A stretch of DNA of 64,000 bases. Origin: Madurella fahalii. Lineage: Eukaryota; Ascomycota; Sordariomycetes; Sordariales. Within the stretch, counting starts at the first letter, position 1. Every line of letters begins with the position of its first letter. Below the pieces are notes generated by a model. The model did no database searches. It was not told the DNA's origin and saw nothing but the letters and a program-made list of their open reading frames with translations. The position numbers and the translations under genes were made by a program. The stretch is taken from positions 3,782,001 to 3,846,000 of the forward strand of contig CM056878.1 in NCBI GenBank assembly GCA_029876055.1. Direction: 5' to 3'. This document shows, piece after piece, positions 22,506 to 33,819 of this stretch.

Positions 22506-23884
22506 TATTATTGTTGGATTCAGAGCGATGGCGGAGTTCAAGGGATCGTGGTGTTCCAGGCGCGCTTCCAAGTCCCGCTGACAGGTGTTTGTATCAGATA
22601 CTGGAAAGTAGGAGTGCGGGGAGGTGCCCGAGATGGGCATGGGAATTGGCTCCGATATTGGAAAATGCGTATGCCAAATTAAGGTGCCTGGGCATATGGT
22701 CACTTTCGCATGTGGACATTCTAACGAGGGGGGACAATTTGCGTGTTTGTGCTGAACAAGTAATGAATGCTGTAACGGATGTCCTCATTAGCTCCCCTAT
22801 CCCGTGTCGCTATATACAGAAGTGCTGTGTCTATACAGAAGCGCTAAGCTCTACGGCTTTTCAGTCTCCATGCACGACAATTGATGTAAGGTAATTAAGT
22901 CACAATGAAAGCTTGCGGCACTTCCTACCTATTTGTGTTTGATTTCTATGAGCGGCTTGCAGCATCAAGCGACTTGTCAATCACCGGGCCTGGTTCCCGG
23001 GTGGAAGATAACCGAGGACGTTTGATCATTTAGTCTCGCATTCCGAGACGAAGAGAAAAGCCAAGTCACTTACATCAGATAGATGAAACATACCCCACAG
23101 CGCCGGCAAACGTACGAAGATCCGCACTCTGGGGACAACTTCGGGGCGTGAGAGAGCCCCTGTTTATCCGGCATGGCAGAAAGGCAGCAAAGCACTAACT
23201 CGAATAGGACAATTACCGCAACGTGCTGATGCCGTTGAAACCCACACCCCTCATCCTTCGAGGTGATCAACTGCGATAATTTCCCTATTGTGCGACGGCG
23301 GAAGATGGTCTCACATTAACAACACAGGAAGAGATCAACAGGTTGCACTGGCCTGGTTCGTGAGCCTCGTTCTGTGGTTGGCGGGAAATGAGAATGGTGC
23401 CGCGGCGCCTTCATCTCCTGAATTCGGACAAGGTGCCGAGCAAGAAGACACCCGGTCAATAACATCCCGGAAACCGGGCTATGTAATTACAGCGGCGAGA
23501 GAACGTGGCATCCTATCGGCGATCGCAACCTCCGCGATCCAGCCCGGCCGGATTCCTGGCGCGATTGGATCTTGCAGACGGCAGATCATGCAGATGACGG
23601 GAGTCGGTTCCCGGCTCAACTCCGCAATAGCTCGGGACAACTTAATGGATCAAGACAAGCCCGCAATAAGGATAAATGAATGCACCTCCTAGCCAGGCCG
23701 CACCGCCAGGTTCCGGCTTCCGTCCCGTTTCCCGACGTCACTTGCGCGAGAATAATACTCTTTCGGCACCTCCCCCATAACCAAGGGCCAGTCCGGCACG
23801 ACACCTTCTCTCTCTCCCACTCCCCGCGTCCATAGCCGAACGGTACTACTTCCTCACCCACTAACACATCAAACATCGCCACCG
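22506..23884. other. Intergenic, nothing recognised
   Basis: Long spacer upstream of the AA9 gene. Open frames here have no family signature. The last 100 bases are C-rich, as in many fungal promoters and 5' leaders. Confidence 0.5.
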
Positions 23885-24847
23885 ATGCCTCCCCACATCT
23901 CCGCCCTCGCCTTCGCATCCTCCCTCCTCACCTTCCTCGCCCTCCCGGCCCCGTCATTAACCCACTCGCACCTCTCGCACATCATCATAAACGGCGAGCT
24001 CTACCACGGCTTCGACCCGCGGCCCAACCAATCCAACCACCCCGCGCGCGTGGGCTGGTCCAGCGGCGCCGCGGACGACGGCTTCGTGTCGCCGCTGAAC
24101 TACTCGCACCCGGACATCATCTGCCACACGGGGGGGACGAGCCCGCGGGCACACGCGCCGGTGCGCGCGGGGGAGCGGATCCACGTGCAGTGGAACGGGT
24201 GGCCGGTTGGGCACGTGGGGCCGGTGCTGACGTACCTGGCGCGGTGCGAGAGCGCGGACGGGAGCGGGTGCACGGGGGCGGACAAGACGGGCCTGCGGTG
24301 GACCAAGGTGGACGACTCGGCGCCGGTGCTGGTGGCGTCGCAGGGCGCCGGCATCGGCCGCGCCCCCGCCCCCGCCCTCCGCTGGGCCACCGACGTCCTC
24401 ATCGCTGCCAACAACAGCTGGCAGGTCCAGCTGCCCCCCGGCCTCCCCACCGGCCCCTATGTCCTCCGTCAGGAGATCATCGCCCTCCACTACGCCGCGA
24501 TCAGGGCCGGCGCGCAGAATTATCCGCTGTGCATCAACCTGTGGGTGGAGGGCCAGGCGGGCGCCGGGGGGTTTAGGTTGGATGGGTTTGATGCGAGGGA
24601 GTTTTATCGGGTGGATGATCCCGGGGTGCTGGTCAATGTCTCGGCGGCGATGACGGGATATGTTGTGCCGGGGCCGACGGTGGCGGCTGGGGCGGCGCCG
24701 GTGCCGCATGCTGAGCAGCAAAAGATGGTTCCTAGAGCCGAGGGGACCCCGGTGGTAGTGTTGCAGGGGACGACGACATCGCCGTTTGGTGCGACTGCGA
24801 CGCCGGCTGCGGCAGGGAGAAGTGGGAGGTTTCGTCCGAGGATATAA
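23885..24847 (+). CDS. AA9 lytic polysaccharide monooxygenase, no binding module
   Basis: Single exon, 320 residues, very GC-rich. The signal peptide ends at T26, so the mature protein begins with H27, the copper-brace histidine. The second copper His is H110 (WPVGHVGPV). The axial Tyr is Y213 in the conserved H202-x8-Q211-x-Y213 pattern (AQNYPLC). Other AA9 marks are HIIING near the N terminus, DIICHTGGT, YLARCESADGSGC and LRQEIIALH. The catalytic domain ends near residue 240. The C-terminal 80 residues are low complexity (Pro/Ala/Val/Thr) and contain no cellulose-binding module. It is a secreted oxidative enzyme acting on cellulose or other beta-glucans, with electrons from a partner such as cellobiose dehydrogenase (family knowledge). 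Regioselectivity cannot be read from the sequence. Confidence 0.92.
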   Translation: MPPHISALAFASSLLTFLALPAPSLTHSHLSHIIINGELYHGFDPRPNQSNHPARVGWSSGAADDGFVSPLNYSHPDIICHTGGTSPRAHAPVRAGERIHVQWNGWPVGHVGPVLTYLARCESADGSGCTGADKTGLRWTKVDDSAPVLVASQGAGIGRAPAPALRWATDVLIAANNSWQVQLPPGLPTGPYVLRQEIIALHYAAIRAGAQNYPLCINLWVEGQAGAGGFRLDGFDAREFYRVDDPGVLVNVSAAMTGYVVPGPTVAAGAAPVPHAEQQKMVPRAEGTPVVVLQGTTTSPFGATATPAAAGRSGRFRPRI

Positions 24848-24995
24848 GGGGCTAGGAGGAGCATGTGACAGATGCTGTGGCTTTGAATCAAATATCTATA
24901 CCGCCATCTTGGTAATTTGTTCAGAGTACATTTTTCCCTGCATTGATCCGCCACCACTAGTAGTAGATAACCTCAACCCGACATAATATTGCAAT

Positions 24996-25405
24996 GGTGC
25001 AGAAACACACATCTACACCCACATACCCATCAAAACAGGGGGAGGGCAAAGACAGCCAAATGCCAGACAGACAAGATAGACAAGACAGGCCAGGCGACAC
25101 CATCACAAATTGGGTCCCTGCAGCCTAAACAAGGTCAAAACAACATATGCGGATAGAGCTCCCTCTGGTCAGAGGGAGATCACTTTGCACGCAAGAACAG
25201 CTTGTCAATTTGGGGTGTGGAAAAGACTAGTGAATTGATTGTCCTGTCTAAGGAGGAATGGCCAGGACGGCCCTACTTACGGTGCAAAGGAAAAAAAAAA
25301 AAAGGGGGACCACGGCAAGTTCCAGTCCTCGGAGTGCTATCCCAGTAAATGCGGCCCTCTGATCAGAGGGACCCTGTCCCCTGGGGGCAGTTTCCCCAAA
25401 GTTAA
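24996..25405 (+). repeat. Dispersed non-coding repeat, copy 1
   Basis: About 410 bases aligning with 62137-62567 and with the reverse complement of 49687-50118 along the whole length. Shared blocks are CATCAAAACA, GGGGAGGGCAAAGAC, AAATGCCAGAC, AATTGATTGTCCTGTC, ATGGCCAGGACGGCCCTA and GAGGGACCCTGTCCC. It holds a perfect 16-bp palindrome at 25355-25370 (CCCTCTGATCAGAGGG) and a near-palindrome of the same motif near 25159-25178. There is no open frame. It lies between the 3' ends of the AA9 and GFA genes. Confidence 0.85.
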
Positions 25406-25464
25406 TATGTCCGGGAACATTGAAGAGGCAGAGCCAGCCTCCCATTTTCGTCCCTCACCTGCTG

Positions 25465-25929
25465 TCAGTAGATCCCGCCGGGGTAGGGCTTGTCGGCAAT
25501 CGCGGCCGTCCAGTTTTCCTCTTTGCCATCCCAGTATCCGACCTTGAAGTTGCGCAAATCGAGCCCCTCTTGATCCGGGTCCAGGGTCACGGCGTTGAGG
25601 CCAAAATAGCTGATCTCTTTGCCTTGCATCACGATGCGTCCGTGGAGAAAACAGTGGATGCCGCATTTGTTACAGAAGCGGTGGTGAGTGCTCTTGGTGT
25701 AGAAAGAATAATCGGGTACATCGTCCAGCGATGCCGGCGAGAGGAGCTTGAAGTTCTTCTCCGGATCGGTGACTTCGACGCCGACACGGTTGGTCTTGAG
25801 GCAGATGGAACAGTTGCACTTAGTAGCTTCGGGGTTGGGGCCCGACAGGTCCAGGGCGACCGAGTAGCGGATGGCGCCGCAATGGCAGCCGCCGGTGTAA
25901 GTCTTCAGGTTATCGGTTGATGTAGACAT
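25465..25929 (-). CDS. GFA-family (glutathione-dependent formaldehyde-activating-like) zinc protein
   Basis: Single exon, 154 residues. It has the family's zinc-binding pattern: GGCHCGAIRY near residue 14, then CNCSICLKTNRVG near 38, and FCNKCGIHCF near 85. These correspond to the Mss4-like CENP-V/GFA fold. The length is typical for fungal single-domain members. The prototype enzyme adds glutathione to formaldehyde, but most fungal paralogues have no proven activity and may act on other small electrophiles. It is predicted cytosolic, with no signal peptide. The stop codon lies only about 60 bases from the right end of a dispersed repeat. Confidence 0.88.
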   Translation of the reverse strand: MSTSTDNLKTYTGGCHCGAIRYSVALDLSGPNPEATKCNCSICLKTNRVGVEVTDPEKNFKLLSPASLDDVPDYSFYTKSTHHRFCNKCGIHCFLHGRIVMQGKEISYFGLNAVTLDPDQEGLDLRNFKVGYWDGKEENWTAAIADKPYPGGIY

Positions 25930-26792
25930 GATGAAGAGCTGGTCTTTGTTTGGGGGGACAGGAATATTGCAGTGAAAGGGAAAAAAAAATGGAGAGAGAA
26001 TGTAGAGAAAGAGGTGCTTCCAGTTGAAGAATTGGTGCTTTTTAAGCTAGAACTGTCAATCGCTTAATGCGGGGCTAGATGTTACTAGAAGGTTCTGGCA
26101 ATTCACACAATCCCACAAAGATTCGCTAGCAAGCTGTGCGCTATTAAGATTCCCCAGAAATCCTTCAAGTCCGATCTCAGGGCCATGATTGGGGGCAGGT
26201 GGTCGGTGCAGTCCGAGTCATCGTACTCTACATGTCAGCGATGGCCGGGCGGGAGCGACACACCGAAGAAAGCAGGCAGGGCAAAGGGAAAATGGAATTT
26301 CTAACTACAGAAAATGGAATATACGCAACACGTTGTAGTACGAGGTTCGTGACCGTCGACTTATGCTAGCGGATTTCCAGTTTAGTAGAACAACCTCTAC
26401 GTTAGTGAAAGCAAGATACCTTAGCAGGCTAAGCTGCGTTTGGCAGGCACCTTACCTAAGATGGTAATTAAGGTACCTTACTTATACTTTGGGTGAGTGT
26501 GGTCTACACTAGAACACAAAGGCAGTGCAATGACTGTAGACAGTAAGAGATAGTAGTAATTCATAAGGATCCGTTACGTCGCCGCTAGTACATAAGTAAA
26601 CACCTAGTCCCTTTACCCTATATGCTTGGAATTGGCAACGGCTTCCGTGACGCCCAACTAACCCACTAGCCCACCATGCTTCCCCCCGGACAGCGGTAGG
26701 CGCTGCGATTGAGAAGCTCCAACACAAAACCCAACCCTAACTCCTAACCATCGGCGCCGGAGGAGCCTTACAATTGACGCCCTATTCGCCAC
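25930..26792. other. Intergenic, rich in TACCTTA/TAAGGTA motifs
   Basis: Spacer upstream of the GFA gene and downstream of the C2H2 gene. It carries several copies of a GGTACCTTA-type motif between 26415 and 26490 and a short A-tract at about 25980. No gene was recognised. Confidence 0.5.
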
Positions 26793-27704
26793 TCAGATGC
26801 CACTTTCTGCGACTTCGCCTCTTCTCTGCGACTTCGCCCGTCTTCTACGCCTGCAGTACTCGACGTGAATGGCATGCTCGCTCTTGTCGGGAGTCTGGTG
26901 TCCGCAGCTGCAGCTGTAGGAGACGTCGATCGGGAACGTACAGTTGGCCAGGTGTCTGCGGTAGTTGTCCTTCCGGGCTTGGGTGTAATTGCAGGCGCAC
27001 TTGAACTTTGGTGCGTCTGCATTGTGCCTCTCGCTCAGGTAATGTCTGTCCCGGTTCTTCTGGTTGGCAAAGTTTTCCCCGCAGAGCTCACACTGGAATC
27101 TGGGCGACGAGTTGGTCGCTTCAGACTGTGATTCCGTTTGCTGACGCGCTGCACCGTCCTGGCCCTGACTTCGTAGTTGTTAGTTTCTTGGCTGCACTCC
27201 TATGGGGTATAGAAAGGAGACCAACTACGCGTAGCCTGAGGCCTGGTCTAGGGTTGGTGATTGGTCTAGCCAAGCGAGGTAGTTGTATGAAGTAGTATCG
27301 GTTGCGATGGGGAACAGGCCGGATATGTTTTGACTTCCCAGATCGACCAGCCCCGACCCCAGAGGAGCATGAGTGCTGCCCAGGGCACCCGCCATGTCCG
27401 TCAACATCACCCTGTGCGCGGAGTCCAAAGCGTCGGGGTTAGCCAATGCGGACGTATGCCAGGACAACGCAGGTCCGTCCGACGAGAGGCTGCGTGACGG
27501 GACCGTGGCAGGAAACGACCCCGCCAAGGGGTTAAGCAAGTACTCGGGTATTCCGTTTGGAAAGTAGTCGTACTGTCCTTGGGACGGGAAGGGCGCGGGT
27601 AGGGGTGCGCCGTACGGTCCGAGTTCTTGGGTCTTGCCGGGTCCCGGCTCGCGTTCAGCGAGCGCGAAACCAGTCGTTTGTGTGATCGCGTCTTGCTCAT
27701 CCAT
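26793..27704 (-). CDS. C2H2/C2HC zinc-finger protein
   Basis: Exons 27704-27229 and 27168-26793 (60-nt intron GTAGTT...CGAAG with an ACTAAC branch) join in phase to 283 residues. The N-terminal 170 residues are low complexity with no known domain. The C-terminal 95 residues hold three zinc modules. The first is a C2H2 finger (CELC, twelve residues, H-x5-H). The second is CAC...RRHLANC and the third CSCGHQT...HVEYC, both C-x-C/H/C variants. A basic tail follows (CRRRRRAKSQRR), which may be a nuclear localisation signal. This is probably a DNA-binding regulator of the type seen in many filamentous fungi. Tandem repeats sit just upstream of the start codon. Confidence 0.82.
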
Positions 27705-27710
27705 GGTTCA

Positions 27711-27753
27711 GCCAGGAGCCAGGAGCCAGGAGCCAGGAGCCAGGAGCCAGGAG
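27711..27753 (+). repeat. 7-bp minisatellite (AGGAGCC)n in the 5' leader
   Basis: About six head-to-tail units of AGGAGCC lie 7-50 bases upstream of the C2H2 start codon (on its template orientation GGCTCCT). Confidence 0.85.
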
Positions 27754-29708
27754 TAGGCACAGGGGCTGTAGATGTGGTGGGCCGTAATCTGAGACACCTG
27801 CTTGACATTGTGCTATCTTATATTCGGTCGTAACCGCCGAGCCTCATGTTTTGACTTTTGAGCCTTGTTTGGGCCTCACTGTCTCTTGGCGGGCAATGCA
27901 CATGCGCCAAGCGGCGATGCTTTGGCCCGCAGTAGAAACCTGTTGTGTTAGGTAAGTTACGGTAGTGTGATTGGGGGTACTGAGCTGTCTCTTTGTCCTA
28001 TCAGGAGAACCCGCACGGTACCTCGCCCAGTGATTAAGATGCAGGTACATGCACCGTGGATGACCCGAATCATTTTGTGTCGCCTGGGCTCGGACCGCCT
28101 CTCGGTGATTCTCAGAAGTCATAATTTTCTTTTCCTCACTTTTCCAACCCCGCCCACGCATCTCCACCCCACAGGGCCGGTTGCACTGGTCCTGTGTAAC
28201 CCACCGAGCCCAGAATCATTAAAAAACCGTAGGACAAGCTTCGGTCCACAATCGGAACCAGTCGTTGCTAATCCTGGCACAACACAACCAAATCTAGCAA
28301 TGGAAAGCGACATTTGCTTAAGCCAGCTAAAATAACTGTGTTTTTGCGTAATAATTACCTTATAGAGTCGTTCTAACCTTAGGTTCCTTAGAAGTGGCGC
28401 CAAGTATAGCAACACGCACACTCTCGCAGCGTGCGACTCGGCCCCAGGGCCTGAGGACCTGCAGCCCTGACAACCTCAAGTTGAAGCACTGCCTAACAAT
28501 ACTACTTTAGTCTTGTCACGAGCCCTCGAGCACACCTACTTCGCCGATGGTACCATGGTGGAGTATGCAGAGTTCCCGCCTCTTATCATTTATGACGGCA
28601 AGGGCTGGGATTTATCACCTCCTTCCATTGCTAGAGCCAGTCTGCTGAGCCTTTTTGCAGAGCTTCTTGGGTTTGCATTCATACCTATCTTGCGTGCTTC
28701 CCTTAGATAGTCACGGCTAGCCACAGTCATGCTAAGAAGCGAGCACAGTTAATTTAGTTACCTAAGGTACAGTACCTTACCTTACGCAAGCCGCATTCTC
28801 GACGTGGTTTGATGGGCTTGCATGGGCGGGAGCAATGTTGGGCAGAGGACCCAGTTTTAATTGCCGGCAGGCGCGTTTAGTGAAAAAGGTTACCCTTGGG
28901 GCTACCCTTCGCTACGTTAAGCGCCAATCATCGGGGCTGGGGGGCGGACAGCAGAACTCGATAGGTACCTGACTCGCTGGTCTGTGCTATTTAGCCGCTC
29001 TTGGGCTAGCCAATGACGGGGTCGCCGACAATTGAATTCAAGTTATCGCTCCCGCCCCGGACACAGCCGAGTGGGAGACAACTAGTACACAACGGCCAGC
29101 GCCGGAAAATGCATCTCCATGGCGCAGCCTATTCCTCATGGCCCTCTACTCGCCGGCATTACACCGGCGACATGCAGCGGTTCATGCCCAAGTCTCGGCT
29201 GGCAGTCGGCAGTCGCCGACCCGTCGAATCACCGCGGGTAGTGTTTTTCCATGACACCTTTGGCCGCTTGGCGGCATCCGTTCTGGGACACCGGGAGCTC
29301 TGGCATTCCCGGAGCCTCACGTGGGGGGAAGAGTGGCTATTGGTTGCGATAACGCCATTAAATATCAAGCCGTGCCAAACCCGGATGGCCCATGGGCCCG
29401 GTCATCACCGATCCGGTCTGCCGGAAATTGGCTGTGCCCCCCAATCCCCCCGTCCCGTGTTTGTATGCTAAACGGCAACCGGGGTTCGAGAAATTCAACG
29501 TATGCTTTGCATTCGGTAACGTTCCAGATATCAATGTTGCAATTATCTTGTTTGTTCCTATCCAACCTATCAGGGAAAACCATTGCTAGCGGCTAGCCCA
29601 TTTGACAGGCGACAAAGCATTGCATCAAGGCAATTGCACGAATCCCGGCTGATATTCTATTCTAATCACAATGTAGCAGTCAAGAAATTCCAAGCCCGCA
29701 ATCGAGCG
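27754..29708. other. Intergenic, nothing supported
   Basis: Nearly 2 kb between the C2H2 promoter and the F-box gene's 3' end. There is a protein-like plus-strand open stretch at about 28513-28710 (YFADGTMVEYAEFPPLIIYDGKG), too short and unmatched to call. A GTTACCTAAGGTACAG block lies near 28757. No RNA gene was recognised. Confidence 0.45.
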
Positions 29709-31631
29709 TCAGCGACCCCATCCGGAATATCTTCTGCCCACCTCCTCTGCTGCCTTTACAAAGGGCTTTGCTCTCACATCTTCAAGCGGCGTCCCCTGTT
29801 CTAAAACCATCTCAACGTTGCCGGTGCTGAGCATCTCGCGCACAGGCCACCCGGCAGTTCTCTTCAGCCTGTCCCACATCTGTTTCTCATATTCTTCCAC
29901 CGCCTCTGTGAAAGTCCTGAACGTTTGTTCCCCCGGAATTGGTCTCGGTGTCAGTGGGTTACCGAACCCAATCCGGCAGGTTGATACTAGTGTCACCTTC
30001 CGTAAGCTGGGAAACCTGAGTTCGGAGGCGGCTCTCGCAAAACGGAGTAGGTCGTCCCGGGACATGGTGCTGGCGTCGTGCACCACCAAGACCCGAAGCC
30101 TCTCACATCCCTTGATCAGATCAACAAGAGCGTCCTGGCTGTCACGGTGGACAATGCCGTAGTTGATGCCCAGGACCGAGAGGGCGGGAAATCCTGCCAT
30201 CGTCTTAATCAACGGCCCGGCTAGCACGGTTGCCGCCGCATCCGGAAAGTGCTCGTAGCCGTGGGCGGCCAAGTACTCGATGCAATCGCCGTAGGTGCGG
30301 CAGTCAATATTCAACTTTTCGAGTGTCTGACTTAGCGGTGCGAGGGCACCAACAATGTCCGCAGGCCAAGGCAGGGTAACCGTGCCTGCCTGTGTGGGAT
30401 CCCAGTGCGGGCGGAACTCCTCGTAGTACAGGGAGATTCTCGAGAGCCGGGGGCATGTGTGAGCGATCCGACTCAGACTAGCGACTGACAAGTGGGACTT
30501 GATCAGGGTCAACGAGGCCAGCTGTGGCGGTGCAATCATCAGATCGCCGCGGAGGACCACGAAATTCCTGAACTCGAGCGTTTTGAGATTGGGCGCGGCT
30601 GCCAGGAAGCCTTCGACGGTGCCAACGTCGTAGCGAGCGAACCATAACACATGTTTGGTCTGAAACTGGGCGCTCAGCTGAAGCCGTGTCAAATGCGCAA
30701 ACGTCGCCGTTGACTCCCCGGTGCCATCATGCAACTCCCGGCAAAGAAAGTTGATCCGCCATTCTGTTCGGACGAACACGTGTGCCGACGATACATTGGA
30801 TGCCAGGGTAAGTAACAGGGCAATCGGAAATGCGCTTTCAGAATACCATTCATTCAGGGTACGGAAAGAAGGCAACCATTTCCCAGACAGGATCTGCGAA
30901 CCCAACGCGAATTCTCTCCGACCGAGCTTACCTTCGGGGAAATGTTTATACCGGTCACGCTTGTCCCGGGGGCGAAACTGGTAGTTGAGTTTTATTCGTT
31001 GTATGAGGGGCCGTAAATGAGGATTCCTCACAAGCGTGAGTATCTGGCTCATTTCATCAGATCAGTCACTGACCTGGCGGCCAGAGGGATGGGCAGACAA
31101 ATCGAAGAACACCATAATTACCAGTTTACCAAAGTCCACTTTCCGCAGCATCTTCTCTCCCCAGGGAGGCGGGCCGAGGACTATGATATCCCGATAGAGG
31201 ATGGGCTGGACCACCCGGTGGAGGCGTCGACACGTTTGTCCAAGTCGGACCAAATCTGCGCGGGTCTTCAAGGCGCGCTTTCCCTCTGCCTCATCCTCCG
31301 AATCATTCGAATCACAAAAACCGCTGGAAGCGTCAGATTCACTGGGAGCATCGTACTCGATAAGATCCTCGGAACCGTCTAAGCCGTAGGCGATATGAGA
31401 GGGATCTGGTGCATCCGGATCAACCAGATCGTCTATATCTTCCAAGTTGCCCAGAACAAATTCGCCGAGAAGTTCCATAGGAAATCGATCAAGAGAACCA
31501 GCCGAGGAAGGTGTTTGATCGACCGCCACATTATCATGGTTTGGTTGCCGGCTCATCGCATCAAAATGATCAGATCGCTCGTCGCCCGAGGTAGGGGCGT
31601 GATACGGAGCCCCGATGTGTTGTGAGTCCAT
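29709..31631 (-). CDS. F-box protein with C-terminal LRR-like region
   Basis: Exons 31631-31122 and 31043-29709 (78-nt intron GTAATT...GCCAG) join in phase to 614 residues. The F-box begins at LDRFPMELLGEFVLGNL (about residue 48). An acidic Asp/Ser-rich insert splits it before its second half, LVRLGQTCRRLHRVVQPILYRDI (about 128-150). The rest has irregular Leu-rich repeats (LKTLEFRNFVVL, LASLTLIKSHL, LSRISLYYEEF, LEKLNIDC, LRVLVVHDAS). F-box proteins recruit substrates to SCF ubiquitin ligases; the target is unknown. A decayed relative lies about 1 kb upstream at 32640-32860. Confidence 0.8.
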
Positions 31632-32639
31632 CCCGACGAGTTGGGAATATGACTGAGATTATTCAGACGACGGTCTAGACGGAAGGGATGAAGAGGGCCG
31701 CTATCGCATCTTCTCTGATAGCTTTAGTGTGCGCGCTGCGCGTCTCAGCTGTGTTGTGTTGGGAGGATGGGCTTGGCAAGCTCCAGCACTGGCATCATCA
31801 CGTGAGATCTGTCTACTAATCTCGTCCGTATCTATTTAAGAATCAAGGCGTCAATAAGGTACTTTAGTACGTTTCCTACTGCAACAGACTGACTCTTCAG
31901 ACTTCAACCAAGCAAGTGCACTCCTCACAGCCTCTAACAGGCTTGCTTGACACGTATATCATCCAACTTCATCAGTAAGGAACAGACCTCCTGCCTCCAG
32001 ATAAACATGCTTCCATTCATAAGCAGAGCCAGCTCCTACCTAAGAAATATGGTTCGTTTTGGATTTTTAAAGGCGTCTCACTTGGACAATTACACTGTAG
32101 CTATAATACAACCCACTCCTAGAGGCTGTCCCTTGGACATAGCAGCCAAACGTAGGACTTATGCAGAATTTTGGTCGCGGTATTTGCTATAGGAGCCGTT
32201 TATGTGAATCGCTCGCGTATCTAGGAAGCTAGGGGCCCACAATCGACACTTCGACGTCCATACCGAGGGCAGAGGGATACGTCGCAAGTTTATTAATTCA
32301 ATTGCGCTATTATTACAGGTGCCACACGCGTGCCGAAGCGATCTTTGTGTCCTGCTCTTAAATAGCAAGGCGATGCAAGCGAGTCATTCCCTAAGCTGCG
32401 CGACATCCTCACCCAGTCTACTGTATCGTCCGATTTTGATGCGCCGCTGTGCTGTACAATGTCTGTTTCGTGGCTGCGAGCCTGGCTGTTAAGGCCTGAT
32501 AAATCCATCGGTGATATTGACGTTCATCAAGATGAACTTTAGGCGGGGCTACTCAAATTCAGCTACCTTGTTGGCGAGATGCTCGGGCTCTAGAACGGAG
32601 AAGAATTTAAGTTATATGTTGGGAAACGGACAGGGTCTC
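31632..32639. other. Intergenic, possible distal parts of an F-box relic
   Basis: No intact gene. The minus strand between 32290 and 32640 may hold further degenerate C-terminal pieces of the F-box relic, but the match is too weak to call. Confidence 0.4.
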
Positions 32640-32860
32640 CAGCTCTGGACACCCAACTAGTAATTACTTCAACCAGCGCTCCGGGAATCTCCCCCCCGTC
32701 GAATGCAATGTGTACTGATTGACACGACGCGAAAGCGCCGGAAAACTGGCGGGGTGCTCAAGGAGGCGGAATAACTTGCCATCCAGGAACGCGTACGGGG
32801 AGAGGTGATTGTCAATATGGAGCTTTTGGATAGTACGCGCTATCGGGGCGAGTCACGCGG
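32640..32860 (-). pseudogene. Relic of an F-box/LRR-like gene
   Basis: An open minus-strand stretch without a start reads LAPIARTIQKLHIDNHLSP, FRLLEHPASFPALS and LLVGCPELETLSV, with a stop between the last two. The same order occurs in the intact F-box protein nearby (LAPLSQTLEKLNIDC, FPALSVLGINYG, LIKGCERLRVLVV). It is probably a duplicated and decayed neighbour copy. Confidence 0.5.
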
Positions 32861-33021
32861 GGATTCCCACAGGGGAAACGGGACAAAGCTGACAAGAAAC
32901 GGAATCATCTCCTAGCGAACTACGTAACGGTTGGCTTATGATACCAAACAACACAAACGTGGAGGGGATACTCTGCCATCTCAGACAAATTACCTCCAAT
33001 TATCCCATCCGGTTACCAACT

Positions 33022-33819
33022 TCACTCACCACCAAACCAAACATGCCAGGCTAGCCTGAGCGTCATGCCCACCAACCCCGTCAACGTCCTTGTTTTCTCG
33101 TTTTCCAAAATAACCTTGGCAAACCTTTCCTCCTCAAACAAGCTCCCAATCACTTCCCTGCTCATCTTGCCCTCAACCTCAGCACTATGCAAGAAGCTCA
33201 CCGTCTGGACTAAACTGACAAAGTACAACCTGAGGCCCAACCCTTTCGAACCGCCCTCCTTCTCCTCCCGCTGCCGCCTCCTGTACGTCCTCGCCAGCGA
33301 CTCCACCGTCGTCACTTCTCCTGGCCCAGCGTCTCGCAGCATCGCCTCAAACATGGCCGGCTGGAAGGTGTAGTTGTCCCCATGGCGGAAGTCGAGGCGG
33401 GTAAAGGATACATCTCGCTCCATCACACCATGTTGGCGGATCGCGGGGAGATCAAAGGTACCGTCGGGGCGGAGGAAGGGGCGGAGTTGTGAGGCGAGGG
33501 TGTGCGCCAAGGTCGGCGACATGTGGAGGGCCGTGACAAGAGCGGCCTCAACGCGCGGGATGGTGATGTTCTTGCCATCGCGGGGTCTGTTAACGCAAAG
33601 GGTGTCACGATTAGCATCCAGCCGGCAAAGGGTGGAGTGGCCCCATTACAGGTAGCCCTGGTTGGCGAGCGAGTTTAACCCGGGACAGGGGCCGCGGGTC
33701 GAGATGTGGCCCTTGATGTAACCATGGTCTTCGGTCTTGATCTTGGCGATCTCTTGATCGCGTTCAGCGCGGAAGAACGGCAGGAGGCTGCGTAGGGTTC
33801 CAGAAATTGTTAATTGCAT
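33022..33819 (-). CDS. Heme-thiolate (chloroperoxidase/peroxygenase-like) protein
   Basis: Exons 33819-33650 and 33586-33022 (63-nt intron GTAATG...GTTAACAG with a GCTAATC branch) join to 244 residues. The heme-thiolate signature is intact: RGPCPGLNSLANQGYLPRDGKNI, where the Cys of PCP is the axial ligand. The distal motif of the family is usually EHD followed by (A/V)S; here it reads MERDVSFTR, so the His is replaced by Arg while the Glu is kept. Length fits short-class unspecific peroxygenases. No strong signal peptide is visible (MQLTISGTLRSLLPFF), so secretion is doubtful. Expected chemistry is peroxide-driven oxygenation or halogenation, with activity uncertain because of the Arg. An ATG at 33885 in the same frame is less likely. 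Confidence 0.83.

Noticed and set aside
23957..24721. Antisense open frame over the AA9 gene
   Set aside because: Arg/His/Pro-rich translation mirrors the GC-rich LPMO coding strand.
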